Positions 41,857 to 51,260 of a DNA stretch of 64,000 bases are shown here, piece by piece. The notes beneath the pieces are model-generated. The model was given only the letters and a program-made list of their open reading frames with translations, made no database searches and was not told the origin of the DNA. The stretch is from Paenibacillus cookii (lineage in GTDB: Bacteria > Bacillota > Bacilli > Paenibacillales > Paenibacillaceae): assembly GCF_018333375.1 (NCBI RefSeq), contig NZ_BORW01000028.1, positions 1 to 64,000 of the forward strand. Reading direction: 5' to 3'. The translations under genes and the position numbers were made by a program. Each line of letters opens with the position of its first letter. Within the stretch, counting starts at the first letter, position 1.

Positions 41857-41907
41857 GATGTCTTCACCTCATCCCCATTATAACGGATGCGGGGCCGTCA
41901 TGGGGCA

Positions 41908-44571
41908 TTATTTCGCTTCGTACCAATTCATGCCATAGCTGACTTCCGCTTTTAACGGCACGGACAGCTTCAGGGCGTTTTCCATCGTTTCCGGCACGAG
42001 TTTTTTCATCAGCTCCAGCTCGTCTTCCGGCACTTCGAATACAAGTTCGTCATGCACCTGCAGCAGCATGCGGCTTTTCAGTTTTTGCTCCGCCAAAGCG
42101 GCATCCATATGCACCATGGCCAGCTTGATGATGTCCGCCGCGGTTCCTTGAATCGGGGTGTTCATCGCCGTACGCTCCGCGAACGAACGCAGATTGAAAT
42201 TGCTTGCGTTGATTTCGGGCAGGTAACGCCTTCTCTCCAGAAGCGTCTTCACGAATCCGTCCCGTTTCGCATCGCGTACGATCTCGTCCATATAGCGCCG
42301 GACGCCGCTGAACGCATCGAAATATTGGTCGATGAAACGCGCGGCTTCCTTCCGGGTGATGTTCAGGTTTTGGGACAGGCCGTAATCGCTGATGCCGTAG
42401 ACGATGCCGAAATTGACCGCCTTGGCCGAACGCCGCATATTGGCATCCACTTCGTCCGCGGTGACGCCAAAGACGTCCATCGCCGTTTTCGTATGGATGT
42501 CCATGTCGTGCAGGAACGCTTCTTTCAGGCCTTCGTCGTCGGAAATATGGGCAAGCACGCGCAGCTCGATTTGCGAATAGTCCGCCGCCAGGATATACCA
42601 GCCCGGCTCCGACGGCACGAACACCTTGCGGATTTTCCGGCCTTCCTCGAGGCGGATCGGAATGTTTTGCAAATTCGGAAACTGGCTGCTGAGGCGGCCC
42701 GTCGCCGCGATGGTTTGGCGGTAATAGGTATGCACTTTTCCCGTTTCCGGCGAAATCTCCTTCAGGAGGCCCTCCACGTAGGTCGATTGCAGCTTGGCGA
42801 TCGTCCGGTATTGCAAAATGAGACGCACGATATCGTGGTACGGCGCAAGCTTTTCAAGCACCTCGGCATCGGTGGAATATCCCGTCTTCGTTTTTTTGAT
42901 GACCGGAAGGCCGAGCTTCACGAACAAAATTTCGCCCAGCTGCTTCGGCGAATTCAAATTGAATTCGGTGCCGGCGATCTCGTAAATATTTTTGACGAGC
43001 TCGTCGATCTGCGCCTCGAACTCTTTGCCCAGCTCCGTCAGATCGTCCTTGTTCACCGAAATCCCCTGTTTTTCCATGTCGGCCAAAATGCGCGACAACG
43101 GCATTTCGAGGTCATGGAACAGCGATGCCATTTCGTTGCCCTCAAGCTCTTTTTCCTGCAGCGGGATCAGGTCCAGAATGGCCGCTCCCTTGGCGGCAAG
43201 ATGTTTGCTCAGGACCTCCGTCTCGGGCACCTTGTATTTTGCGCCTTTGCCGAAGACGTCCTCGTCGGACGCCAGCGTCTGCAGCCCGTATTTGGCGGCC
43301 AGCGCATGAAGGTTTTGATTGGACTCGGTCGGGTCGAGCAGGTAAGCCGCCAGCTGCACGTCAAACGATGCCCCGGCAAACGCAATGCCTTTCCAGTGCA
43401 AAGCCAGATCCGTCCGGTGCAGGTCATACCCGCGTTTTGGAACCCCGGCATCCGCAAGCCACTTTCGGACAGGCTCCGCGGCTGCGGATTTCAAAACCTC
43501 AAACGGTACGTAGAAATGCTTCTCCGGACCGGAAAAAACCACGCCGACCACATCGGCATGATGGGGATTTTCCCCGTTTGTTTCCACATGCAGCGCTTCG
43601 ATGGCCCCAAGCGCTTCGTTCAATTCGGCGATCCGGTCCTCGGTCAAAACCACAACGTTCACTTCCTTGGCCGGAGCCTGCTGCGGGCCGGACGGGTCTG
43701 AGGCGCCGTTTCCCTTGAACGACAAACGTTCGAGCAGCGATTTGAATTCCAGCTTCGCCAGCGCAGGGCCTGCGCTTTCTTCCTTTAATCCATCAAAGAT
43801 CATGTCGTCGAACGACTTGTCCAGCGGCACCTCGCGGTAAATCGTCGCCAGCTTTTTGCTGAGGACGGCATCCTCCGCGTGGGTTTCGATTTTTTCCTTC
43901 ATCTTGCCCTTCAGCTCAGCGGTGTTCGCGAGCACTTCCTCGACCGATCCGAATTGATGAAGGAGTTTGAGCGCCGTTTTTTCCCCGACGCCCGGGATGC
44001 CGGGGATATTGTCGGAAGCGTCGCCCATCAGCCCTTTCAGGTCGATGATCTGCAGCGGCTTCAGGCCGTATCTTTCCTGAATCTGCTCAGGCGTGTACGT
44101 CTCGATTTCCGTTACGCCCTTGCGGGTAAGACCCACCTGGACTTGGTCCGATGCAAGCTGGAGCATATCCTTGTCTCCGGTGACGACGAGAATGTCGTGT
44201 CCCGCTTCCTCCGCGATCCGCGACACGGTGCCGATGATATCGTCCGCTTCGTAACCTTCAAGCTCAAACTGCGAAATGCCGAATCCCTGCAGCAGCTCCT
44301 TCAGCAGCGGAAACTGTTCGGACAGCTCCGGGGGCGTCTTTTCGCGGCCGCCTTTGTATTCCTGGTATCCTTCGTGGCGAAACGTCACTTTGCCCGCGTC
44401 GAAAGCCACCATCATATGCGTCGGTTTATGGTCCTCGATCAGGCGAAGCAGCATATTCGTAAATCCGTACACGGCGTTCGTGTGCAGTCCCTTGGTGTTC
44501 GTCAGCGGGGGCATCGCAAAAAATGCCCGGTAAATGATACTGTTTCCGTCGATCAGAATCAGTTTGCTCAT
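41908..44571 (-). CDS. polA: DNA polymerase I
   Basis: The 887-residue protein has the 5'-3' exonuclease domain (1-~290; AFDAGKVTFRHEGYQEYKGGR, VVTGDKDMLQL), a 3'-5' exonuclease-like domain (~310-470) and the polymerase domain (~480-887; motif A DYSQIELRVLAHIS, motif B RRSAKAVNFGIVYG, motif C VHDELVFE). The exonuclease motif I DxE is replaced by HxE (ALHVETNGE), so proofreading is probably lost, as in Bacillus polI. GGAAGG precedes ATG 44571. It is followed by mutM. Confidence 0.98.
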   Translation of the reverse strand: MSKLILIDGNSIIYRAFFAMPPLTNTKGLHTNAVYGFTNMLLRLIEDHKPTHMMVAFDAGKVTFRHEGYQEYKGGREKTPPELSEQFPLLKELLQGFGISQFELEGYEADDIIGTVSRIAEEAGHDILVVTGDKDMLQLASDQVQVGLTRKGVTEIETYTPEQIQERYGLKPLQIIDLKGLMGDASDNIPGIPGVGEKTALKLLHQFGSVEEVLANTAELKGKMKEKIETHAEDAVLSKKLATIYREVPLDKSFDDMIFDGLKEESAGPALAKLEFKSLLERLSFKGNGASDPSGPQQAPAKEVNVVVLTEDRIAELNEALGAIEALHVETNGENPHHADVVGVVFSGPEKHFYVPFEVLKSAAAEPVRKWLADAGVPKRGYDLHRTDLALHWKGIAFAGASFDVQLAAYLLDPTESNQNLHALAAKYGLQTLASDEDVFGKGAKYKVPETEVLSKHLAAKGAAILDLIPLQEKELEGNEMASLFHDLEMPLSRILADMEKQGISVNKDDLTELGKEFEAQIDELVKNIYEIAGTEFNLNSPKQLGEILFVKLGLPVIKKTKTGYSTDAEVLEKLAPYHDIVRLILQYRTIAKLQSTYVEGLLKEISPETGKVHTYYRQTIAATGRLSSQFPNLQNIPIRLEEGRKIRKVFVPSEPGWYILAADYSQIELRVLAHISDDEGLKEAFLHDMDIHTKTAMDVFGVTADEVDANMRRSAKAVNFGIVYGISDYGLSQNLNITRKEAARFIDQYFDAFSGVRRYMDEIVRDAKRDGFVKTLLERRRYLPEINASNFNLRSFAERTAMNTPIQGTAADIIKLAMVHMDAALAEQKLKSRMLLQVHDELVFEVPEDELELMKKLVPETMENALKLSVPLKAEVSYGMNWYEAK

Positions 44572-44781
44572 ACAGCACCTTCCCTTTTTTAAACTTCCTT
44601 ATTTCGAAAAAAAATGACCCGTCGGATGTATTTCAATGAAGACGTACCGCTTGGTTAACGGATTGATCCCTTGCTTGATTTACCAGCGATTCGAGCGTTC
44701 GATTTCTTGTAAGCCATGCCTTTTAATATCTTAACACATGACCCTGTATTCGAGAAAAAAATCGGGGGCATAAATAGAAAA

Positions 44782-44802
44782 ACACCGGCAAATTTCCGAT
44801 GT
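44782..44802 (-). terminator. Terminator of phoU
   Basis: ACACCGG / CCGATGT with one G-U, T-run on the minus strand (plus A-run 44777-44782). Confidence 0.7.
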
Positions 44803-44860
44803 TTTCATCCATTTCAATGTTGATAGCCAAATTGCTGCCTTCTATGCGTTAAATAGCGTT

Positions 44861-45520
44861 TTACCGGTTCAAATCCGGGCGTTTTCCCGTCACGAGATAC
44901 ACGGCGCTTTCCCCGATGTTTGTCGCATGGTCCGCGATCCGTTCGATATAACGGCCGACGAGCGTGAGCAGCAACGCTTGGGACAACGAATCCGGATTGA
45001 CTCTCATATGATCGTATAATTCCGTTAAAATGCGGCTGTACAACAGATCGACCTGGTCGTCGTCCTGCGCCATTTTGTAGGCAAGGTCGGTGTTTTCGTT
45101 CAAGTAGGACGTGATCGCTTCCTCGATCATCACTTTGACGATTTCCGCCATTTGCGGAATGTCGATCAGCGGCTTGATCAACGGCTCGCCCTGCAGGCGC
45201 AAAGTCACTTTGGCCACGTCAAGGGCAAGGTCGCCCATGCGTTCAAGATCGCTGGAGATTTTAAAAGCAACCAAAATTCTGCGCAAATCCTTCGCAACCG
45301 GCTGCTGGGTAACGATCAGGCGCGACCCGATATCCATAATTTCCTCTTCCATCTGATTGAGCAGCACGTCCGCCTGCACGATTTCCTGCGCCTTTTCGCT
45401 ATCCTGCGTCTTGAGGCTGAGAACCGCTCCGTCGAGCGCCTCAACGACATGCTCCCCCATTCGAACAAGCAGCGAACGCAGCTGGTCCAGGTCGTGATCC
45501 AATTCTTTTCTCCGAATCAT
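44861..45520 (-). CDS. phoU: Phosphate signalling protein PhoU
   Basis: The 219-residue helical protein has two PhoU repeats, each with the metal-binding E/DxxxD type motif (SSDLERMGDLALDVA and LVGRYIERIADHATNIGESAVYLVTG). PhoU joins the Pst transporter to the PhoR kinase and keeps the Pho response off at high phosphate. It lies 49 bp downstream of pstB, presumably one transcript starting at the Pho box before pstB. Confidence 0.97.
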   Translation of the reverse strand: MIRRKELDHDLDQLRSLLVRMGEHVVEALDGAVLSLKTQDSEKAQEIVQADVLLNQMEEEIMDIGSRLIVTQQPVAKDLRRILVAFKISSDLERMGDLALDVAKVTLRLQGEPLIKPLIDIPQMAEIVKVMIEEAITSYLNENTDLAYKMAQDDDQVDLLYSRILTELYDHMRVNPDSLSQALLLTLVGRYIERIADHATNIGESAVYLVTGKRPDLNR

Positions 45521-45569
45521 GGCCGATGTTTCCCCCTATACAATTTTATTGACGTTGTTTTCTTCTATA

Positions 45570-46325
45570 TCAGCCGAATCGCCCGGAGATATAATCTTCC
45601 GTTCTTGCATCCCGCGGATTGCTGAACAGCGTTTTCGTCTCATCCGCTTCGACGACTTCCCCGTTCAGGAAAAAGACGGTCCGCCCGGATACGCGGGCAG
45701 CCTGGTGCATGTTATGAGTCACCATGACGATGGTGTATTTTTCTTTCAGCTCCTGCACCAGCTCCTCGATTTTCAACGTGGAAATCGGATCGAGCGCGGA
45801 CGTGGCTTCGTCCATCAGCAAAATATCGGGGTTAACGGCCAGCGCACGCGCGATGCAAAGACGCTGCTGCTGCCCCCCGGACAAGCTGAGCGCGGAACGC
45901 TTCAAATAATCTTTGACCTCTTCCCACAACGCGGCTTGGCGCAGGCTTTCTTCCACGATGCCGTCCAGCGTGCTTTTGCTGCGGATGCCGTGGAGGCGCG
46001 GGCCGTAGGCCACATTGTCGTAGATCGATTTCGGGAACGGGTTCGGCTGCTGGAATACCATGCCGACGCGCTTGCGCAGCTCTTCCACGTAGACGTCCTT
46101 GGCATAAATGCCGACGCCGCCGATTTTGATGGAGCCTTCGATGCGCGTGCCGGCAATCATGTCGTTCATCCGGTTCAGCGTGCGCAGCAGCGTCGATTTC
46201 CCGCAGCCGGACGGGCCGATCAAGGCGGTGACCGTATGTTTCGGGATATCCAGATTTATATTTTTCAAAGCATGGAATTGTTCGTAATATAGATTCAAAT
46301 CTTCGATTTCGATAATGTTTTCCAT
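45570..46325 (-). CDS. pstB: Phosphate ABC transporter ATP-binding protein
   Basis: The 251-residue ATPase has Walker A (LIGPSGCGKSTLL), signature LSGGQQQRLCIARAL, Walker B DILLMDEATSALDP and the PstB-type stretch GMVFQQPNPFPKSIYDNVAYG. It powers high-affinity phosphate import with PstA and PstC. I chose ATG 46325 where the family begins; the longer frame upstream lacks similarity. pstS, pstC and pstA are not adjacent: the next gene upstream is a chemoreceptor-like protein, so pstB-phoU is separated from the rest of the transporter. Confidence 0.97.
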   Translation of the reverse strand: MENIIEIEDLNLYYEQFHALKNINLDIPKHTVTALIGPSGCGKSTLLRTLNRMNDMIAGTRIEGSIKIGGVGIYAKDVYVEELRKRVGMVFQQPNPFPKSIYDNVAYGPRLHGIRSKSTLDGIVEESLRQAALWEEVKDYLKRSALSLSGGQQQRLCIARALAVNPDILLMDEATSALDPISTLKIEELVQELKEKYTIVMVTHNMHQAARVSGRTVFFLNGEVVEADETKTLFSNPRDARTEDYISGRFG

Positions 46326-46441
46326 GTATAATTCAGGTCTCCTTCGTTCAATGGGATGTCCTGTCGATAAGCCGTTGGGGCAGTTGGACCTGCAACTCCA
46401 TTTCATTGTATAACGGTTATGTAAAAGCTGTGCGCCGCGAT

Positions 46442-46458
46442 TGTAAACGCAGTGTAAA
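46442..46458 (-). promoter_or_regulatory. Pho box upstream of pstB
   Basis: On the minus strand TTTACA-CTGCG-TTTACA, the direct repeat with 5-bp spacing bound by PhoP in Bacillus (TTHACA-N5-TTHACA). A further TTTACA lies at 46460-46465 and another at 46420-46425. About 120 bp before pstB. Confidence 0.75.
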
Positions 46459-46493
46459 ATGTAAAACCGAAGGATTCCGTTTTTCCCGCTATT

Positions 46494-47681
46494 TCAGTCT
46501 AATGTCCGCTCCAATTCCTGTTTTACGCTGAACGCCTGTTTGGCCGTATCCTGGGCGAGCCGGTATACCGATTGTCCCGTCTTTTCGACCTGATCCGTGG
46601 CTTGTTCAAGCTCCCCGAATATCCGGCTGCCCTCGGACAACCGCTTCGCTCCGGACTCGATCCGGCGGACTCCCGTCGCGGTCAGCGTCCCGGTTTCCCC
46701 GGCCAGCTCGCTGATGGATTCGAGCAGCTTCGAAATATCCGCGGCAAGCTTCCGGGTCTGGGAAGCCAGCGACCTGACCTCCGCCGCCACGATCTGGAAG
46801 CCCCGGCCCTGGCTGCCTGCATGGGCGGCTTCGATCGACGCGTTGATGGCGAGCAGGCCGCTTTGATCCGCCAGGTCGGCGATGCCTTTCGTCAGCGCGG
46901 AAATCTGCCCCGCATGTTCGATGAGGCGCTCCGCCTGCTCCTGATTGCGGTTCATGAGGGCTACGGCCTCGGCGTACGATTCGCCCGCTTCGTTCAGCCT
47001 CCGCCGGCCTTCCGCCGTCCATTCCTTCATCCGGAGGCATTCGGTTAACGTCAGGTTCGCGGCCTCTTCCACCTCGGATAAGGATTTTTCCATCCCGCTT
47101 ACATGCCCGTAATTTTCAAGGACGGTATGCTTTCGCCGCTCTTCCGCTTCCTCCTGCAGCTCCCCGGACATTTTCATCAGGTCGAGCACCGTCAGCACGC
47201 CCGTGAACCGGCCGTTGTCGGTTACGATCACGCAATCGTAAAATCGCGACTCCGGTCTTGCCAAAGCGCTTCGGATCATCAAGGCCGGATCGTCATGGAT
47301 GTCCAGCGCGAGAATTTCTTTTTCGCCAAAATCCTTTACCGGGCGGCGAAAATACAAATCGGCGGCAAAACGGCCGGTCAGCCTCCGGTAAAACGCCTCC
47401 TTCATCAGCAGTCCTTCCGGGCGCATCCCTTCCCCGCAGATCACGACGCACGGAAGATGCGGCTGCTCCTTCAGCAGGTCGAAAGCTTCCCTGCAGGTCA
47501 TGTCCGGGTCGACCCCCGGCACGTCTCGCAAATATCCGGCAGCGGACCGTCCGGGTCCCTTTGTTTTCGATTCGATGGACGCTGCTGTTTTGGCGGTTGC
47601 GGCACGGCCGTTCCGTGCGCTCCCGGTACCTCGCCGATGAAGATCGTTTTCTGTCTTGTTCTCCATGTGCAGCGTGCTCAA
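46494..47681 (-). CDS. Soluble methyl-accepting chemotaxis-like protein with CBS-type N-terminus
   Basis: The 395-residue protein has no membrane segment. Residues ~45-180 look like a CBS pair (DVPGVDPDMTCREAFDLLKEQPHLPCVVI ... DCVIVTDNGRFTGVLTVLDLMKM). Residues ~190-395 form a chemoreceptor signalling domain with the hairpin tip LADQSGLLAINASIEAAHAGSQGRGFQIVAAEVRSLASQ. Such proteins may link nucleotide binding to CheA or to another kinase. TTG 47681 lies behind GGGGGAG. It sits between phoP and pstB; a link to phosphate sensing is only positional. Confidence 0.82.
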   Translation of the reverse strand: MSTLHMENKTENDLHRRGTGSARNGRAATAKTAASIESKTKGPGRSAAGYLRDVPGVDPDMTCREAFDLLKEQPHLPCVVICGEGMRPEGLLMKEAFYRRLTGRFAADLYFRRPVKDFGEKEILALDIHDDPALMIRSALARPESRFYDCVIVTDNGRFTGVLTVLDLMKMSGELQEEAEERRKHTVLENYGHVSGMEKSLSEVEEAANLTLTECLRMKEWTAEGRRRLNEAGESYAEAVALMNRNQEQAERLIEHAGQISALTKGIADLADQSGLLAINASIEAAHAGSQGRGFQIVAAEVRSLASQTRKLAADISKLLESISELAGETGTLTATGVRRIESGAKRLSEGSRIFGELEQATDQVEKTGQSVYRLAQDTAKQAFSVKQELERTLD

Positions 47682-47782
47682 AATTGACTCCCCCTAAATA
47701 TGGCTGTTTTAGCTGCATCATACCGCGGAAGGATTAACGGAGAATGCAGGAAGGATTCGGGGATTGTAAATTCCATAAAAAA

Positions 47783-47817
47783 GAAGCCCCCATCATTGCG
47801 GTTGATGATGAGCGCTT
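47783..47817 (-). terminator. Terminator overlapping the 3' end of phoP
   Basis: GAAGC / GCTTC outer and CATCAT / ATGATG inner pairs, T-run on the minus strand (plus A-run 47777-47782). The stem includes the phoP stop codon. Confidence 0.65.
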
Positions 47818-48521
47818 CCTTTGTTGATGACAAGTTTATATCCGACCCCGCGGATGGAGTCGATGTGCACGGATTCGGGTTCCAGCTCCAGCTTTTTGCG
47901 GAGCGAGCTGACATGGACGTCCACCGTGCGCTGGCCGCCGATGTAATCGAAGCCCCATACGGCATTCATCAGATCGTCCCGGGTCAACACGACGCCCGGC
48001 TTGCGCGCCAAGTAAAGCAGGACCTCAAATTCCTTCGGCCGCAAACTGATGCTGGTCCCGCCGAGCAACACTTCGTATTTCTCAGGGAAAATCTCCAGCT
48101 TGCCGAGACGGATGGCCGAGTCCGAGGTTTGCGGCGCAGCCTCCTCCTTCACTCCCGATACGCGTCGCAGCACCGTGGCGACTCTCGCTAGCAGCTCGGA
48201 CACGCCGAACGGCTTGGTAATGTAATCGTCGGCGCCGAGCTTCAAGCCCTGGACGACTTCTTCTTCGGCATTTTTGGCGGTCAAAATAATGACCGGCGTC
48301 GCGATGCCTTTCCCGCGCAGCTTGCCCAGAATGTCGAATCCGTTCATTCCCGGCAGCATCAAATCCAGCACGATCAAATCGAACGGCTCCTGCACCGCGC
48401 GCTCGAAGCCGGTCGTCCCATGATCCGACGTCGTCACTTCATACCCTTCCTGCGTCAGATTGTAGGACAGCAATCTGGCGAGCGTCGGTTCGTCTTCGAT
48501 AACCAGCAAACGCTGTGACAT
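47793..48521 (-). CDS. phoP: Phosphate response regulator PhoP
   Basis: The 242-residue OmpR-family regulator has a receiver (phospho-acceptor in LIVLDLMLPGMNGFDILG, Lys in YITKPFG) and winged helix (LRPKEFEVLLYLARKPGVVLTRDDLMNAVWGFDYIGGQRTVDVHVSSLRKKLE). Position next to phoR, pstB, phoU and polA supports PhoP. I chose ATG 48521 (MSQRLLVIEDEP). Its own Pho box 65-81 bp upstream, after the phoR gene, indicates positive autoregulation. It ends in a terminator. Confidence 0.93.
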   Translation of the reverse strand: MSQRLLVIEDEPTLARLLSYNLTQEGYEVTTSDHGTTGFERAVQEPFDLIVLDLMLPGMNGFDILGKLRGKGIATPVIILTAKNAEEEVVQGLKLGADDYITKPFGVSELLARVATVLRRVSGVKEEAAPQTSDSAIRLGKLEIFPEKYEVLLGGTSISLRPKEFEVLLYLARKPGVVLTRDDLMNAVWGFDYIGGQRTVDVHVSSLRKKLELEPESVHIDSIRGVGYKLVINKGSAHHQPQ

Positions 48522-48585
48522 GTAATGTACCCCCGCTTCCATATACAATGGTTTCTGCTTTAGCAAGTCCATTGTATCATTTCAT

Positions 48586-48602
48586 TGTAAACGCTGTGTA
48601 AA
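48586..48602 (-). promoter_or_regulatory. Pho box upstream of phoP
   Basis: Minus strand TTTACA-CAGCG-TTTACA, identical to the pstB site except one spacer base, in the 128-bp gap between phoR and phoP. Confidence 0.75.
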
Positions 48603-48649
48603 GTAACGCAAAAAGAGACGACCACGCTTGCAGCCATTTTACATTCATT

Positions 48650-50434
48650 TTATTCCTGCAGCATCGGCAGTTCAACCGTAAAGGTCGTTCCGATGCCCAG
48701 TTCGCTGTCCACGGAAATATCGCCGTGATGCAGCTCCACCAGGTGCTTCACGATGGACAGCCCTAAGCCGGTTCCGCCCGAGCTTCGGGATCTCGCCTTA
48801 TCCACGCGGTAGAACCTCTCGAAAATGCGCGGCTGGTCTTTTTTCGGGATGCCGATGCCGGTGTCGGTCACCTTGATCACGACCTTTTCCGTTCCTTCGG
48901 CATCCTGCAGCTCGCGGACCTTCAGCTCGACCTTGCCGCCGTCCTGCGTGTAGCTTACGGCATTGGACAGCAAATTCAGCAAAATTTGGCGCAGCTTGTC
49001 TTCATCCGCTTCGATAAACAGCTCCTCGGGAATGTCGGCATGGAGCGCAATCCTTTTTTTCTCGGCCACGGTCGCCATCGTATCGATGATCGATCCGCAA
49101 AAGGAAGCCAAATGAACCGGCGCGTAATCCATCGGAGACCGCCTGGATTCGATTTTGGACAAATCGAGAATGTCGCTGATCAGCCGGTTCAACCGCTCGC
49201 TTTCGTCATAGATGATCTGCAGGAAGGATCTCGCGGTTTCCTCGTCCTTGACTCCTCCGCCAAGCAGCGTCTCGGCAAATCCTTTGACCGCGGCCACCGG
49301 CGTCTTCAGCTCATGCGATACGTTCGCCACGAATTCGCTTCTCATGTTCTCAAGGCGGCGGATCGCCGTAATGTTCTGGAGCAGGAACAACATGCCTTTA
49401 AAACGGTCGTCCTCCCCGAACATCGGCACGCCGTCCAGTTGAAGGATCGTTTCCTCCGGCTGGTAGACGATACGTTCCTCATGGATGAAATCCCGCTGCC
49501 CGATCCCGTCCTGAATGAGGCGCGTCAGCTCGTAATACTGCTTCATTTCCGTGACGGAACGGCCGGTTAACTGCCCGCCTTTCAGATGCAGCATACGCTC
49601 TGCGGCCGGATTGATTAAAGCCACCGTGCCTTCGGGGTTAACCAGCAATATGCCGGTAGTCATGTTGTCCAGTACGCTTTGCAGCAGGTTCTCATTGTCC
49701 CGGATCGTCTGCAGCTGATTTTGCAGGCTGTCGGCCATGCCGTTGATCGCTTTTGCCAGCTCGCCGATTTCGTCTTTTCGCGTGATGCTCACCCTGGCGT
49801 CGTAATCCAGCTTCGAAATCCTTCCCGCCACTCTCGTGATTTTTTCCAAAGGGGACGTCAGTCCGGCCGCAACGCGGTAGCTGACAACCGCCGCCACAAC
49901 GAACAAAATGGCCAAACCTCCGGCCATCAGCGTCCAGCCCTTCCGCACGCCCTGATCGACGAACGCCAGGCTGACCGACAGCCGAATGAAGCCGTCATAG
50001 TCTCCGGCTACGACAGGAACCGCAACATACAACATATCTTCCTTTAACGTGGAGCTATGCCTGATCGCATACCCCGATCCCTTTCGGGCGGCATCGACGA
50101 TCTCTTCGCGTCCGCCGTGGTTGTCCATTTGCCGCGGATCGCTCTCCGAATCCCCGATGACCGTGCCGTTTTTCGATATAAAAGTGACCCTGGAGTCCGT
50201 CAAAGCCGCCAGCTCCCTGGCTTCGCGGGTATAATAAGCCATGGCGTCCCCGCCTTGCGTCGGGCGGAAATCGAAGGTCCGGCTGAGCAGCTGGATTTCC
50301 CGGATCATGTTTTCCTCCAGCGCCGATATATGGGATTTCTCGAATACCCGGGCCATGGTCAATCCCGCCCCGGCCATGGATATCCCGATCATGACCATTA
50401 AAATCAAAGTAAGCCTGATGCGAAAGGGTCTCAT
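48650..50434 (-). CDS. phoR: Phosphate sensor histidine kinase PhoR
   Basis: The 594-residue kinase has two membrane helices (LTLILMVMIGISMAGAGLTM and LMAGGLAILFVVAAVVSYRVA, ~170-190) around an extracytoplasmic sensor domain, then HAMP, PAS (LLQSVLDNMTTGILLVNPEGTVALINPAAERML), HisKA (FVANVSHELKTPVAAVKGFAETLL) and HATPase_c (NLLSNAVSYTQDGG, DTGIGIPKKDQPRIFERFYR, GTGLGLSIVKH). This matches Bacillus PhoR. Here the kinase precedes the regulator on the same strand; in B. subtilis phoP comes first. Confidence 0.9.
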   Translation of the reverse strand: MRPFRIRLTLILMVMIGISMAGAGLTMARVFEKSHISALEENMIREIQLLSRTFDFRPTQGGDAMAYYTREARELAALTDSRVTFISKNGTVIGDSESDPRQMDNHGGREEIVDAARKGSGYAIRHSSTLKEDMLYVAVPVVAGDYDGFIRLSVSLAFVDQGVRKGWTLMAGGLAILFVVAAVVSYRVAAGLTSPLEKITRVAGRISKLDYDARVSITRKDEIGELAKAINGMADSLQNQLQTIRDNENLLQSVLDNMTTGILLVNPEGTVALINPAAERMLHLKGGQLTGRSVTEMKQYYELTRLIQDGIGQRDFIHEERIVYQPEETILQLDGVPMFGEDDRFKGMLFLLQNITAIRRLENMRSEFVANVSHELKTPVAAVKGFAETLLGGGVKDEETARSFLQIIYDESERLNRLISDILDLSKIESRRSPMDYAPVHLASFCGSIIDTMATVAEKKRIALHADIPEELFIEADEDKLRQILLNLLSNAVSYTQDGGKVELKVRELQDAEGTEKVVIKVTDTGIGIPKKDQPRIFERFYRVDKARSRSSGGTGLGLSIVKHLVELHHGDISVDSELGIGTTFTVELPMLQE

Positions 50435-50604
50435 GTCATGTCTTCCTTTTCATGGATTGGCATCAATTCCTTCTCTTATCCTATCCCGAAATCTTCCCAA
50501 TGAAAAGCATTCCGTTTCGGGTAGCCCGCCGTCCGGGCATAAGAGTATAATAATAACCGAATGTTAAGGCTGGATTAAATTATTAACCTAAGGAGCGTAT
50601 TTCT

Positions 50605-51216
50605 TTGGACTTTCCGATGACTGCTTATTTGTACCGATTGCAATACATCCGGCGCTGGAGCCTGATGCGAAACACAAGAACCGAAAACGTCGCGGAGCAT
50701 TCGTTCCACGTATCGCTGTTAACCCATCTGCTGTGCCTGATCGGGAACACGTATTTCGGCCGGAATTTGAACGCGGACCGCGCAGCCACCCTTGCGTTGT
50801 ACCATGACGCCGTCGAGGTATTTACCGGCGATATCGCGACGCCCGTTAAACATAACAATCCCCAGCTGCTGGCGAGCTTTCGCGAAATGGAGAGCATTGC
50901 GGCGCAGCGGCTGGCGGCGATGGCTCCTCCCGAGCTTCAAGGGGAATACGCCGCCCTGTTCCGCCAAGATTCGGGCGATGAGGAGCAGCGCCGGCTGCTG
51001 GGGTATGTCAAAGCCGCCGACAGTCTGGACGCCTATCTCAAATGCGCCTTGGAGGTCGCTTCCGGCAATCGCGAGTTCGCCGTAGCCAAAGAGCAGACCC
51101 TGGCCAAAATCAAGCAGCTTCAGCTGCCCGAAGCCGACTATTTCCTGGAGCATATGGCTCCGAGCTTCGACATGTCGCTCGATGAGCTGTCGCAGCTTGT
51201 GCCGGATTCGGAGTGA
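50605..51216 (+). CDS. yfbR: 5'-deoxynucleotidase, YfbR-like HD protein
   Basis: The 203-residue protein has the HD-domain residues of YfbR: RTENVAEHSFHVSLL (His), ALYHDAVEVFTGDIATPVKH (His-Asp) and KAADSLDAYLKC (Asp). YfbR removes phosphate from deoxynucleoside 5'-monophosphates. TTG 50605 follows AAGGAG; ATG 50617 is an alternative. It is the only plus-strand gene in this core block, between two terminators. Confidence 0.93.
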   Translation: MDFPMTAYLYRLQYIRRWSLMRNTRTENVAEHSFHVSLLTHLLCLIGNTYFGRNLNADRAATLALYHDAVEVFTGDIATPVKHNNPQLLASFREMESIAAQRLAAMAPPELQGEYAALFRQDSGDEEQRRLLGYVKAADSLDAYLKCALEVASGNREFAVAKEQTLAKIKQLQLPEADYFLEHMAPSFDMSLDELSQLVPDSE

Positions 51217-51260
51217 CTTTCGAACAACGTTGCGAAGGAAACCGGAAACCGAACGCAAAA

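Noticed and set aside
42052..43701. 549-codon plus-strand ORF opposite polA
   Set aside because: Shadow of polA caused by GC-biased third positions; charged, low-similarity sequence and no start signal.
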